A program made the position numbers and the translations under genes. From assembly GCA_029261305.1 (NCBI GenBank), contig JAJDBO010000040.1:1-11660 (forward strand): a DNA stretch of 11,660 bases. Direction: 5' to 3'. Within the stretch, counting starts at the first letter, position 1. The number at the start of each line of letters is the position of its first letter. Positions 5,870 to 11,660 of this stretch are shown here, in pieces. The notes below the pieces were generated by a model that had not been told where the DNA came from, searched no databases, and saw only the letters and a program-made list of their open reading frames with translations. This stretch comes from Nitrospirales bacterium (lineage in GTDB: Bacteria; Nitrospirota; Nitrospiria; Nitrospirales; UBA8639).

Positions 5870-6097
5870 TCAAGAAACAAAAGCGGGGATTGGCCTTGCT
5901 TCCTTGATGAAATTGTTCTTGCCTAACTTCAGGACAGGGTCAGGGATAATTGCACCACATTCTCCGCAGGCAAGAAGCTGAGTGTTTGCCTTTTCTTGAG
6001 ATACCAACGTGTCCACCATCCTCTGGTGTAGGCACGCAGTTTTTCCATTTTTGGCTTTCCAATTTTCCTGTAGACGTCGGGCTCTCTCTGTCGTCAT
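5870..6097 (-). CDS. Small Cys/His protein, possible zinc-binding, function unknown
   Basis: This 75-residue protein is not one I can name. It is hydrophilic, with no signal peptide. The possible metal ligands are Cys22 and His24 in ACLHQR, and Cys44 and Cys47 in ACGECGAI, a spacing that would suit a small zinc finger. The N-terminus is charged (MTTERARRLQENWKAKNGK). AGGAGG precedes the ATG, and this ATG overlaps the TGA of the receiver-protein gene by four bases, which ties its translation to that regulator. A role as a partner or target of the receiver is possible but rests on position alone. Confidence 0.75.
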   Translation of the reverse strand: MTTERARRLQENWKAKNGKTACLHQRMVDTLVSQEKANTQLLACGECGAIIPDPVLKLGKNNFIKEARPIPAFVS

Positions 6098-6684
6098 GGG
6101 TTACCTCCTGCCTGAATCGGAAAAGATGAAACAGCTTCAAGTGGCTTCCCCTCTCTTGGAGTAGGACAAACTGGAGTTCGCGCCTTCTCTCTCATCGGCC
6201 TTCCAAAAATCTGAAAACATTTCTTTTCGAAAACCTCAAGAGAAACTGGTTTGGGCAAGACTCCTTGAGCCCCTTCGCGTAACAAATTCCGCATAGACTC
6301 TATGGGCACACCACCTGACATCACGACCACTGGTACGTCATTATTCCTCCATCGAAGTTCATCCAGCATGGTCCATCCATCCATCACTGGCATTTCCAAA
6401 TCCAGAAGAATTCCATCGATGGAATAACTTTCAACTATTTGAAGGCCCTCTTGCCCATTTGAAGCTTGTAACACCCCATATCCCAATTCCGTAAGGAGGT
6501 CACCCAGCATGTTAGCAATCGAGGAATCGTCGTCAACGATCAAGATGTGTTTGAGGTGAAAGGGCTGATCTGAAAATGAATTTTCTCTTTTTTTGGTGAA
6601 GTCCTTTGCCGGAACTGAATACAATGAAGGTCTGGAAAATTTCATGAGTCCATTAACATTGGTGACCTTATGATCTCGGTTCAT
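6094..6684 (-). CDS. Stand-alone receiver-domain response regulator
   Basis: A 196-residue cytoplasmic signalling protein with one CheY-like receiver domain (about 46-165) and no recognised output domain. Key residues are the acidic pair Asp51-Asp52 in LIVDDDSS, the phosphoacceptor Asp95 in LLDLEMPVMDGW, Ser123 in VMSGG and Lys145 in LPKP. A 45-residue N-terminal extension and a 30-residue Pro-rich tail (RTPVCPTPREGKP) lack known motifs. The start at 6684 is chosen because AAGGAGG lies nine bases upstream. An in-frame ATG at 6747 would add 21 residues but has no comparable site. It shares four bases with the following 75-residue gene. With no DNA-binding domain it probably acts by protein contact, perhaps downstream of the kinase encoded three genes before it. 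Confidence 0.9.
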   Translation of the reverse strand: MNRDHKVTNVNGLMKFSRPSLYSVPAKDFTKKRENSFSDQPFHLKHILIVDDDSSIANMLGDLLTELGYGVLQASNGQEGLQIVESYSIDGILLDLEMPVMDGWTMLDELRWRNNDVPVVVMSGGVPIESMRNLLREGAQGVLPKPVSLEVFEKKCFQIFGRPMREKARTPVCPTPREGKPLEAVSSFPIQAGGNP

Positions 6685-6706
6685 TATTTGGGCCCTCCTT
6701 CTGTTT

Positions 6707-6731
6707 AAAAAAACCGCCTTCAAGAAAACGG
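6707..6731 (-). terminator. Possible weak terminator between the second NarL-type regulator and the receiver gene
   Basis: On the minus strand CCG and CGG arms enclose a TTC/GAA inner pair and are followed by seven T. The stem is short and interrupted. The T-run lies just before the receiver gene's ribosome site. Confidence 0.3.
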
Positions 6732-6788
6732 AATAAAGATAACCCACGTTCCTATCGATGGAAACTAGGAATTACCCTGGTTTTTCAT

Positions 6789-7466
6789 TCAATTCCGCCT
6801 AGGAACAGCAAGGTGCGAGGAGCCAGGAGATTCTATCAGGCCATGGTTGGTGGCATATTGGGTCAGTTCCGCAACGGTATGAAGACCAAGGGCTTCTCGA
6901 ATTTTGGTTTTATGAAACTCCACGGTCTTCACGGAAATGTTCAAAGAAGAAGCGATATCTTTTATGGAATGGCCTTCAGTAAGGAGTTGAAGGACCTCCC
7001 GTTGACGAGGCGTCAGAGATCCGAGTTTCAAGGGTTTCGCTGATGAAATCTGGCTCAAGGTAAAGTCGTCATGCGGAATGAGAGTGGTGAGATATCTGCC
7101 GCCCTTCAGCACAGTCTGGATGGCTTGCTTGAGTTCTGACGCTGCGGACCGTTTCAGGAGATAGCCGGATCCCCCGGCGTCAAAGGCTTCGCGGGCATAG
7201 GTCGCATCGGCATGCATCGTGAGGAAGATCAATTTACTGGTGGGGATGAGTTTCTTGATCTGACGGGCAGCCTTCATGCCATTGAGCAAGGGCATGGAAA
7301 TATCTAAAATGATCAGGTCTGGTTGATGCTGTTGAGCCGCTTCCACCAAAGCCCGGCCATCTTCCGCTGTGGCGATGACGTTGAAGCCATCTGCTTCCAA
7401 TAACCTCTGCAAGCCATTAAGGACCATTGGATGATCATCGCCTAAAAGAATGCGAGGTGAATGCAT
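6789..7466 (-). CDS. NarL/FixJ-family response regulator (receiver plus LuxR-type HTH)
   Basis: A DNA-binding regulator of 225 residues. The receiver has Asp10-Asp11 in LLGDDHP, the phosphoacceptor Asp55 in LIILDISMP, a Thr in FLTMH and a Lys in YLLKRSAAS. The LuxR/GerE helix-turn-helix reads LTPRQREVLQLLTEGHSIKD then IASSLNISVKTVEFHKTKI, followed by LHTVAELTQYA. The start at 7466 puts MHSPRILLGDDH in the normal place for the family. An in-frame ATG at 7562 would add 32 residues unlike any receiver. It is closely similar to the regulator at 7627-8271, including an almost identical recognition helix, so it is probably a tandem duplicate. The 160-base gap before it, with two TCCCTGGGAT sites, suggests its own promoter. 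Confidence 0.93.
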   Translation of the reverse strand: MHSPRILLGDDHPMVLNGLQRLLEADGFNVIATAEDGRALVEAAQQHQPDLIILDISMPLLNGMKAARQIKKLIPTSKLIFLTMHADATYAREAFDAGGSGYLLKRSAASELKQAIQTVLKGGRYLTTLIPHDDFTLSQISSAKPLKLGSLTPRQREVLQLLTEGHSIKDIASSLNISVKTVEFHKTKIREALGLHTVAELTQYATNHGLIESPGSSHLAVPRRN

Positions 7467-7479
7467 GAGTAGTCTCACT

Positions 7480-7489
7480 TCCCTGGGAT
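7480..7489. promoter_or_regulatory. Copy 1 of a palindromic site, overlapping the ribosome-site region
   Basis: TCCCTGGGAT, centred on 7484, lies 18 bases upstream of the regulator's ATG. Its wider arms (ACTTCCC/GGGATAT) match as a palindrome at 5 of 7 positions. A bound protein here would be well placed to block expression. Confidence 0.4.
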
Positions 7490-7560
7490 ATTCCAAATCC
7501 AAGCCATAACACACCATGCTGGTAATTTTTATCGTAAAATTCAGAAAGAAGGTACTAGGC

Positions 7561-7575
7561 AAATCCCTGGGATTT
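7561..7575. promoter_or_regulatory. Copy 2 of the palindromic site, perfect 7+1+7
   Basis: AAATCCC, T, GGGATTT is a perfect palindrome centred on 7568, 84 bp from the centre of copy 1, and contains the same ten bases TCCCTGGGAT. It is a candidate operator for the downstream regulator gene. Confidence 0.45.
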
Positions 7576-7626
7576 CCAGTGATTGTTCCTAGGTAGCCAA
7601 GATGAAATTTCTTGAAAGAGCTGAGA

Positions 7627-8271
7627 TTATTCAGGGGACACTATGCCGTGGGCAATGGCATACTTGGTCAACTCAGCTGTGGTGTGGAGATTTAATTCTC
7701 GCATGATGTGGGATTTATGGAATTCCACGGTTTTGATGGAAATATTGAGGATGGTGGCAATTTCCTTCGTGGATTTTCCCTCTGCCACCAGTTGGAGCAC
7801 TTCACGTTGTCGCGGGGTCAATGTGCCTGAAAAAATCGGAGATTGGGACGATGGTTGAAAACATGATTCGAGGACGTCCTTGGTAATGGCCGGCGTCATG
7901 TAACACTGATTCTTGAGCACGGCTTGAATGGCTTGGATGAGTTCTGACGCGGCCGATCGTTTGAGCAAATACCCTGAGGCGCCAGCGCGAAAAGCTTCGT
8001 TGGCATACGTCGCATCACCGTGCATGGTCAGAAAAATGAGCTTGGTTCTCGGGAGGAGTTTTTTTAGCTGACGGGCTGCGTCCAGACCATTGAGTTTCGG
8101 CATGGAAATATCCAGCACAATGACATCAGGTTCCAAACGTGTGGCCATGTCGACCAAAGCACGTCCATCTTCTGCCAAACCCACGAGGTCAAAGTCATCC
8201 TCGAGAATTTTCCGAAGCCCCTCAAGAATGAGTGTATGATCATCCGCTAACAACACTCGAGCCCGAGTCAT
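7627..8271 (-). CDS. NarL/FixJ-family response regulator, partner of the adjacent histidine kinase
   Basis: A 214-residue transcription regulator. The receiver contains Asp10-Asp11 (LLADDHT), phosphoacceptor Asp54 (VIVLDISMP), Thr82 (FLTMH) and Lys104 (YLLKRSAAS). The LuxR-type HTH spans about 151-205: LTPRQREVLQLVAEGKSTKE, IATILNISIKTVEFHKSHI and LHTTAELTKYA. Its ATG overlaps the TGA of the kinase gene by four bases, so the two are translationally coupled and very likely a cognate pair. It shares long identical stretches with the next regulator (for example TKLIFLTMH, GYLLKRSAASEL and LTPRQREVLQL). The linker between the domains (about 121-148) is where they differ most, so they may differ in dimerisation or spacing of sites rather than in half-site sequence. 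Confidence 0.95.
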   Translation of the reverse strand: MTRARVLLADDHTLILEGLRKILEDDFDLVGLAEDGRALVDMATRLEPDVIVLDISMPKLNGLDAARQLKKLLPRTKLIFLTMHGDATYANEAFRAGASGYLLKRSAASELIQAIQAVLKNQCYMTPAITKDVLESCFQPSSQSPIFSGTLTPRQREVLQLVAEGKSTKEIATILNISIKTVEFHKSHIMRELNLHTTAELTKYAIAHGIVSPE

Positions 8272-9812
8272 GAGTCTCCCTGTGAAAGCGGAACCCAGAC
8301 CACAATTTCGGTTCCATTGTCTGGAACCGCACTGATCGTGAACGTTCCATTGACATAACCCACGCGTTCTTGCATACCGATTAAGCCTAGTCCCCGTCTA
8401 TCAGCCCGAACGGTCTCCAGGTCAAAGCCTTTTCCGTTATCGATAATCGAGAGGCGAAGGCCTCCCTTCTCTCCTGTGAGTGCGACAGCCACTTCTGACG
8501 CACGCGCATGTCGAGCCACATTTCTCAGGCTTTCCTGCGTGAGTCGATACACGCAAGTCGCAATATCTTGAGGTACCGATTCTGGCACGTCATGAGCTTG
8601 GAAGGTCGCAGGAATCTTTGCCCATTGAATAAATTCCTGCACGAACGATTGTAGCGCAATCTTCAATCCCAGATCATCTAACACCGAAGGGTGCAGTTGA
8701 TACGCCAAACGTCGTATATCATCAGAAATACTCGATACGTCTTCATATAGCCGATGAAAAGTAGAGTGAAGTGGATCAGATTCCGGAAAACGCTGTTGAG
8801 TCGATTGAAGCGTCAGCGCCAGGACAGCAAGTCGCTGGTTGGTATCGTCATGGAGTTCTCGCGAAATTCGCCGCCGTTCATCCTCTTGAGCTGAAATCAA
8901 TTTTCTTCCAAGGGTTTGAAGTACTTCCTGGCTTCTTAGGAGTTCCGCTTCTCTTTTTCGAAGGGTTTCTTCAGTTTGCTTCCGGGAAGTGATGTCGAGG
9001 GCCACTCCCCCGAGCAGTAATTGTTCCCCTGTACTACGAACTGGAAATTTCATGACCAACCAGGAACGGACTTTCCCTTTCTCATCCAAGGTGGTTTCCT
9101 CTGTTTCCAATACGTCTCCGGTTTTCAGAGCTTCCCGATCATGTTCTGTGAATATGCGGGCAATCTCAGGGGGAAACAGTTGTTGGTCTGTTTTTCCCAG
9201 GCAATCTGCCATTGGGAGTTTTAATTTTTCTTCAAATTGTCGGTTCACATAGATGTACCGACCTTGCCAATCTTTGAGAAACTTCACGGTAGGGCTATGA
9301 TTCATAAAAGCCTGGAAGCGCTCTTCACTCTCGCGTATCTTTGCTTCAGCTTGTTTGCGTATGATGAGTTCTTGTTTCAGACGCGCATTGGTTTGCGACA
9401 AGCTTTCCGTGCGATCCTTTACTTGTCGGTCCAACTCGTCATGTGCTGCTTGTAGCGTCACCTCGGACAGTTTTCGTTGAAACGAAAGAATTGCTGTTAC
9501 CCAAATAGCGAATATCGAGAGGAATCGATCAGCCAAGACTTTCCATAGTTCACTGCCTGGCGGTGAAAAGGCTAGACCAAACAGAGTCAATCCTGTGCAG
9601 ACACTCGCAGCCATGATAGTCGCACCCCGCTGAGGTAACCAGAGAGTATACAACACCACTACCACATAGAGGACTCCAACGGCTACGCCCAATGGGAGGG
9701 CAAGGTCAACCACAAATATGACAGTGGCCAATAGACCACATAGTGCCACCGAAAGCCAGCTTTTCACGGAAGCAGTTTTTGATTTTCCTAAGAGGTCTGT
9801 GTGATTAGTCAT
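8268..9812 (-). CDS. Membrane PAS sensor histidine kinase, NarX/HPK7 type
   Basis: A 514-residue inner-membrane sensor. Four hydrophobic helices are seen at about 18-38, 40-60, 64-82 and 95-112, with no large periplasmic domain between them, so the input may be within the membrane or cytoplasmic. A coiled coil (113-160) leads to a PAS domain (about 160-280, starting SEERFQAFMNHSP and ending VALDITSRKQ). The HisKA_3 domain has phospho-acceptor His321 in RRRISRELHDDTNQRL. The HATPase domain has the N-box Asn431 in ESLRNVARHA, DNGKGF at 458-463 and GLGL at 474-477. All catalytic boxes look intact. The ATG is preceded by GGGGAG at a rather long 12 bases. It ends in a four-base overlap with its regulator. 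Confidence 0.95.
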   Translation of the reverse strand: MTNHTDLLGKSKTASVKSWLSVALCGLLATVIFVVDLALPLGVAVGVLYVVVVLYTLWLPQRGATIMAASVCTGLTLFGLAFSPPGSELWKVLADRFLSIFAIWVTAILSFQRKLSEVTLQAAHDELDRQVKDRTESLSQTNARLKQELIIRKQAEAKIRESEERFQAFMNHSPTVKFLKDWQGRYIYVNRQFEEKLKLPMADCLGKTDQQLFPPEIARIFTEHDREALKTGDVLETEETTLDEKGKVRSWLVMKFPVRSTGEQLLLGGVALDITSRKQTEETLRKREAELLRSQEVLQTLGRKLISAQEDERRRISRELHDDTNQRLAVLALTLQSTQQRFPESDPLHSTFHRLYEDVSSISDDIRRLAYQLHPSVLDDLGLKIALQSFVQEFIQWAKIPATFQAHDVPESVPQDIATCVYRLTQESLRNVARHARASEVAVALTGEKGGLRLSIIDNGKGFDLETVRADRRGLGLIGMQERVGYVNGTFTISAVPDNGTEIVVWVPLSQGDS

Positions 9813-10070
9813 AGATAAAAGAGACTCCCCTTGCCAGTTTCTTCGACTTGCCCTTTTGGTTCTAACGCTTTTGTTCAGTGACCTTGGGAAATCCTTCCAA
9901 CGAATCGAATCTAATGAATGCTAAAACTCAACATAAGGTCAATTCAAATTTCTTTTTTGATACTTACGTACAACCCTTCCCCTTTTCCCATTCCTCTTCT
10001 TTTGTTCAGCTCCTTAATTGGCATACTATTGGTGAGTTAGTGAAAGGCATTGCTCGTCATGTCCGTGCCC
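9813..10070. other. Upstream region of the kinase operon, 258 bases
   Basis: No gene is supported; all minus-strand frames carry stops and none shows homology to the PAS gene upstream. A plus-strand open frame over 9878-10132 has no ribosome site and no motif. The region probably holds the kinase operon promoter. Confidence 0.5.
9914..9942 (-). promoter_or_regulatory. Possible sigma70-type promoter for the kinase operon
   Basis: The minus strand reads TTGACC (9942-9937), a 17-base spacer, then ATTCAT (9919-9914). The -35 is good and the spacing ideal, but the -10 is weak. It is about 100 bases upstream of the kinase ATG. Confidence 0.3.
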
Positions 10071-10792
10071 CTATCGGTCATTCTCGCTTGCGGTTGGCGG
10101 GAATCCAGGGTGCCGATTCTCAAGATGAATGACCTGTTGGCCATAAGAATCCTTGTGGTTTCTCAGTAAATCCGTGCTTTGATAGCCGGTCAAGGCTAAC
10201 GCCCCTTGGCTCACGAATTCCATGGTCCAGTCTCTGTCATTTCGGCAGCGGTACACCTTCCCAGGAAGGTTTTACCTCCATGTTAAAAGAGTCCTCTCGC
10301 TGTCCTTGAGGTTCTCCTCAGCTTGCCGGCCTTCAGTGATATTCAGATGCATGATCACGGCACCGGCCTTCTCCTCTTGAGATACAGGCGTGATCATTAC
10401 TCGAAACCAACGTTGTTCCTTGGGTCCATGGCATGGATATTCCAATGCGAAGGAGTCGCGCTGGCCAGCCAGAATCGCTCGTAATCCCTTTGCCACAATC
10501 TTGGCCTCGTAGGCGCAATCCCCACGAGCCTCCTTACACACCCGGATGTAATTCGTGCCAACCCAAAATCCCCCCCCTCAAACACATTCGCGGTCGCAAA
10601 TCGCTTCAATGCATCATTCACGGAAATGATGATTCCCTTGACATCAACGATGGCTATGTGCGGTGGCAGGGCATCGACGATGGGCGATGTAGTCGGGATA
10701 TTAATGGACGGGAGCTTAGGGCTTCTTTTTTTTAACTGACGCTGGACCACATTTTTCGTTGAGCGACAGGGATGGTCTTTCTTGACAGTCAT
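10071..10792 (-). pseudogene. Broken PAS-domain sensor gene (one frameshift, one in-frame stop, kinase part missing)
   Basis: Three pieces on the minus strand read as one PAS sensor protein. Piece one starts at ATG 10792, with AAGGA upstream, and runs through IVDALPPHIAIVDVKGIIIS and NDALKRFATANVFEGG. The frame then shifts at the eight-G tract (10570-10577). Piece two continues FWVGTNYIRVCKEARGDCA, then SFALEYPCHGPKEQRWFRV and GAVIMHLNITEGRQAEENL, the usual end of a PAS/PAC unit. A TAA at 10272-10274 interrupts it, but the same frame goes on as NLPGKVYRCRNDRDWTMEF, VSQGALALTGY and QQVIHLENR, a second PAS start, before ending at 10071. One extra G would restore the first frame. No kinase domain follows. 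It is a decayed, truncated sensor, or a gene with a contingency tract that has also picked up a stop. Confidence 0.85.
10570..10577. repeat. Homopolymer tract of eight C (eight G on coding strand)
   Basis: The tract lies exactly where the PAS reading frame switches. Nine G would restore a continuous protein through the first PAS unit. It could be a slippage site, a fixed mutation or a base-calling error. Confidence 0.8.
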
Positions 10793-11063
10793 ATGGTCCT
10801 TATTGACTTAGAGTAGGAGCGTCATTGCTTAAGATCACATCATAGCTATATCTGAACCGAGGGTACAGCCTTTCACGATTTACCCACCCTCGTTTGCAGA
10901 ACCAGATGATCTGGTCCCAATATCCATTCCGAGAGTTCCCCCCTTTCCGTTTTAGGAATTTTCATCTCTGAAACTAGGGAAATGCCTAGTTCCTCACTTC
11001 GTTTCTCTTCCTTTACCATACCCATCAGCTAAAACCTGGGATGAGGGAGAAGGAGGATTTGCC
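10793..11063. other. Divergent intergenic region between the broken PAS gene and pcm, 271 bases
   Basis: No gene is seen. It contains a hairpin at 10972-10991 (AACTAGG/CCTAGTT, six-base loop) 73 bases before the pcm start. TTGACT near 10804 on the plus strand could be a -35, but no matching -10 is convincing. Confidence 0.5.
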
Positions 11064-11660
11064 ATGATCGACTTTGCACAACGGCGCAAACGGATGGTTG
11101 CGGAGCAAATTGCCGCACGCGGTGTACGCGACAGGAAAGTGCTGGATGCCATAGGCAAGGTAGACCGGGAGGCCTTCCTGCCAAAAAATCTGCGCGATCA
11201 GGCCTATGATGACACGCCTCTCCCGATTGCGGAAGGACAGACGATCTCGCAACCCTACATTGTGGCCTACATGATCGAAGCGCTGGCTCTTCAAGGGGGT
11301 GAAAAAGTCCTCGAAATCGGAGCTGGGTCCGGTTACGCGGCGGCTGTTCTGGCTGAAATAGCTGGGCAGGTGTACACCATTGAACGTATTGGCCAGCTGG
11401 CCGAAAAAGCCGCCTCTCATTTGATTGATGAAGGCTATGGCAATGTTCATATTCTTCATGCGGATGGAACGAGAGGTTGGAGCGAACATGCGCCGTTTGA
11501 CGCCATTCTCGTGTCCGCCGGCGCACCCGACGTTCCCGAATCCCTGAAACACCAGCTTGCCATCGGTGGGCGCATGGTCATACCCGTGGGCACTGATACG
11601 CGGGCGCAGGAACTGATCCGCATCACCCATCGAGAAGACGGGCAATACGACCGCGAAGAC
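11064..11660 (+). CDS. pcm: Protein-L-isoaspartate O-methyltransferase, cut by window edge
   Basis: The enzyme methylates abnormal L-isoaspartyl residues with S-adenosylmethionine, starting repair of aged proteins in the cytoplasm. The plus strand is open from ATG 11064 to the edge (199 codons), with AAGGAGG seven bases upstream. The protein reads MIDFAQRRKRMVAEQIAARG, then VDREAFLPKNLRDQAYDDTP, the family signature PLPIAEGQTISQPYIVAYM (about residues 52-70), the SAM-binding loop VLEIGAGSGYAAAVLAEIAG, and the post-motif stretch DAILVSAGAPDVPESLKHQL then GGRMVIPVG. The enzyme is usually 210-220 residues, so most of it is present. Some long relatives carry extra domains fused at the C-terminus, which cannot be seen here. 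It is the only clear plus-strand gene in the window. Confidence 0.96.
   Translation, partial: MIDFAQRRKRMVAEQIAARGVRDRKVLDAIGKVDREAFLPKNLRDQAYDDTPLPIAEGQTISQPYIVAYMIEALALQGGEKVLEIGAGSGYAAAVLAEIAGQVYTIERIGQLAEKAASHLIDEGYGNVHILHADGTRGWSEHAPFDAILVSAGAPDVPESLKHQLAIGGRMVIPVGTDTRAQELIRITHREDGQYDRED

Noticed and set aside
7467..7562. N-terminal extension of the second NarL-type regulator from an ATG at 7562
   Set aside because: The added 32 residues do not resemble a receiver start, whereas ATG 7466 gives the family's normal N-terminus; the palindromic sites also fall in this stretch.
6798..7593. Ten-base inverted repeat (CCTAGGAACA at 6798-6807, TGTTCCTAGG at 7584-7593) flanking the second NarL-type regulator, suggesting a small mobile unit
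   Set aside because: Ten-base inverted pairs are expected many times by chance in 11.6 kb, one copy lies in coding sequence, and there is no transposase or target duplication.
9878..10132. Plus-strand open frame of 84 codons upstream of the kinase operon
   Set aside because: There is no ribosome site and no recognisable domain, and it runs into the antisense of the broken PAS gene.
11025..11645. Minus-strand open frames antisense to pcm
   Set aside because: The plus strand encodes an unmistakable isoaspartate methyltransferase with a strong ribosome site; the minus frames are shadows.

Overview
The window looks like a chromosomal segment of a Gram-negative, respiratory bacterium. It holds three small exported c-type cytochromes (one a predicted lipoprotein), a dodecin, a DUF2934 protein, a PEP synthase and a dense group of two-component genes. 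Sampled coding stretches run at about 50-60% GC. This mix resembles Nitrospirota (Nitrospira-like genomes), but that placement comes from gene content only and has not been tested. Nearly every gene is on the minus strand; the only clear plus-strand gene is pcm at the right edge. I see no tRNA, rRNA, CRISPR array or insertion sequence.

Left part (1-1833): the N-terminal two thirds of a PEP synthase runs off the left edge. Its 249-base upstream region carries a row of compact hairpins. Before it in transcription order lie a small zinc-ribbon-like protein and a dodecin, both with strong ribosome binding sites. A strong hairpin with a T-tract sits in the short dodecin leader.

Cytochrome region (1972-5798): two groups of genes read leftward. 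The upstream group is a sugar-nucleotide pyrophosphorylase (mannose-1-phosphate guanylyltransferase type), a DUF2934 protein and a cytochrome c, with overlapping or nearly overlapping ends. After a 457-base gap come a second cytochrome c, an acidic protein of unknown function, a lipoprotein cytochrome c and a small winged-helix-like protein.

Signalling region (5870-9812): a four-helix membrane PAS histidine kinase of the NarX/HPK7 type overlaps a NarL/FixJ response regulator by four bases. A second, closely similar NarL/FixJ regulator follows, then a stand-alone receiver protein, which overlaps a 75-residue Cys/His protein by four bases. The likely flow is kinase to two paralogous DNA-binding regulators with nearly identical recognition helices. 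The second regulator has two copies of a palindromic site upstream, exactly 84 bp apart.

Right part (10071-11660): a broken PAS sensor gene has one frameshift at an eight-G tract and one in-frame stop. It is divergent from pcm, a protein-L-isoaspartate methyltransferase cut by the right edge.

The observations most worth checking are the G-tract in the broken PAS gene, the paired palindromes at the second regulator, the hairpin/T-tract in the dodecin leader, and the hairpin row before PEP synthase.
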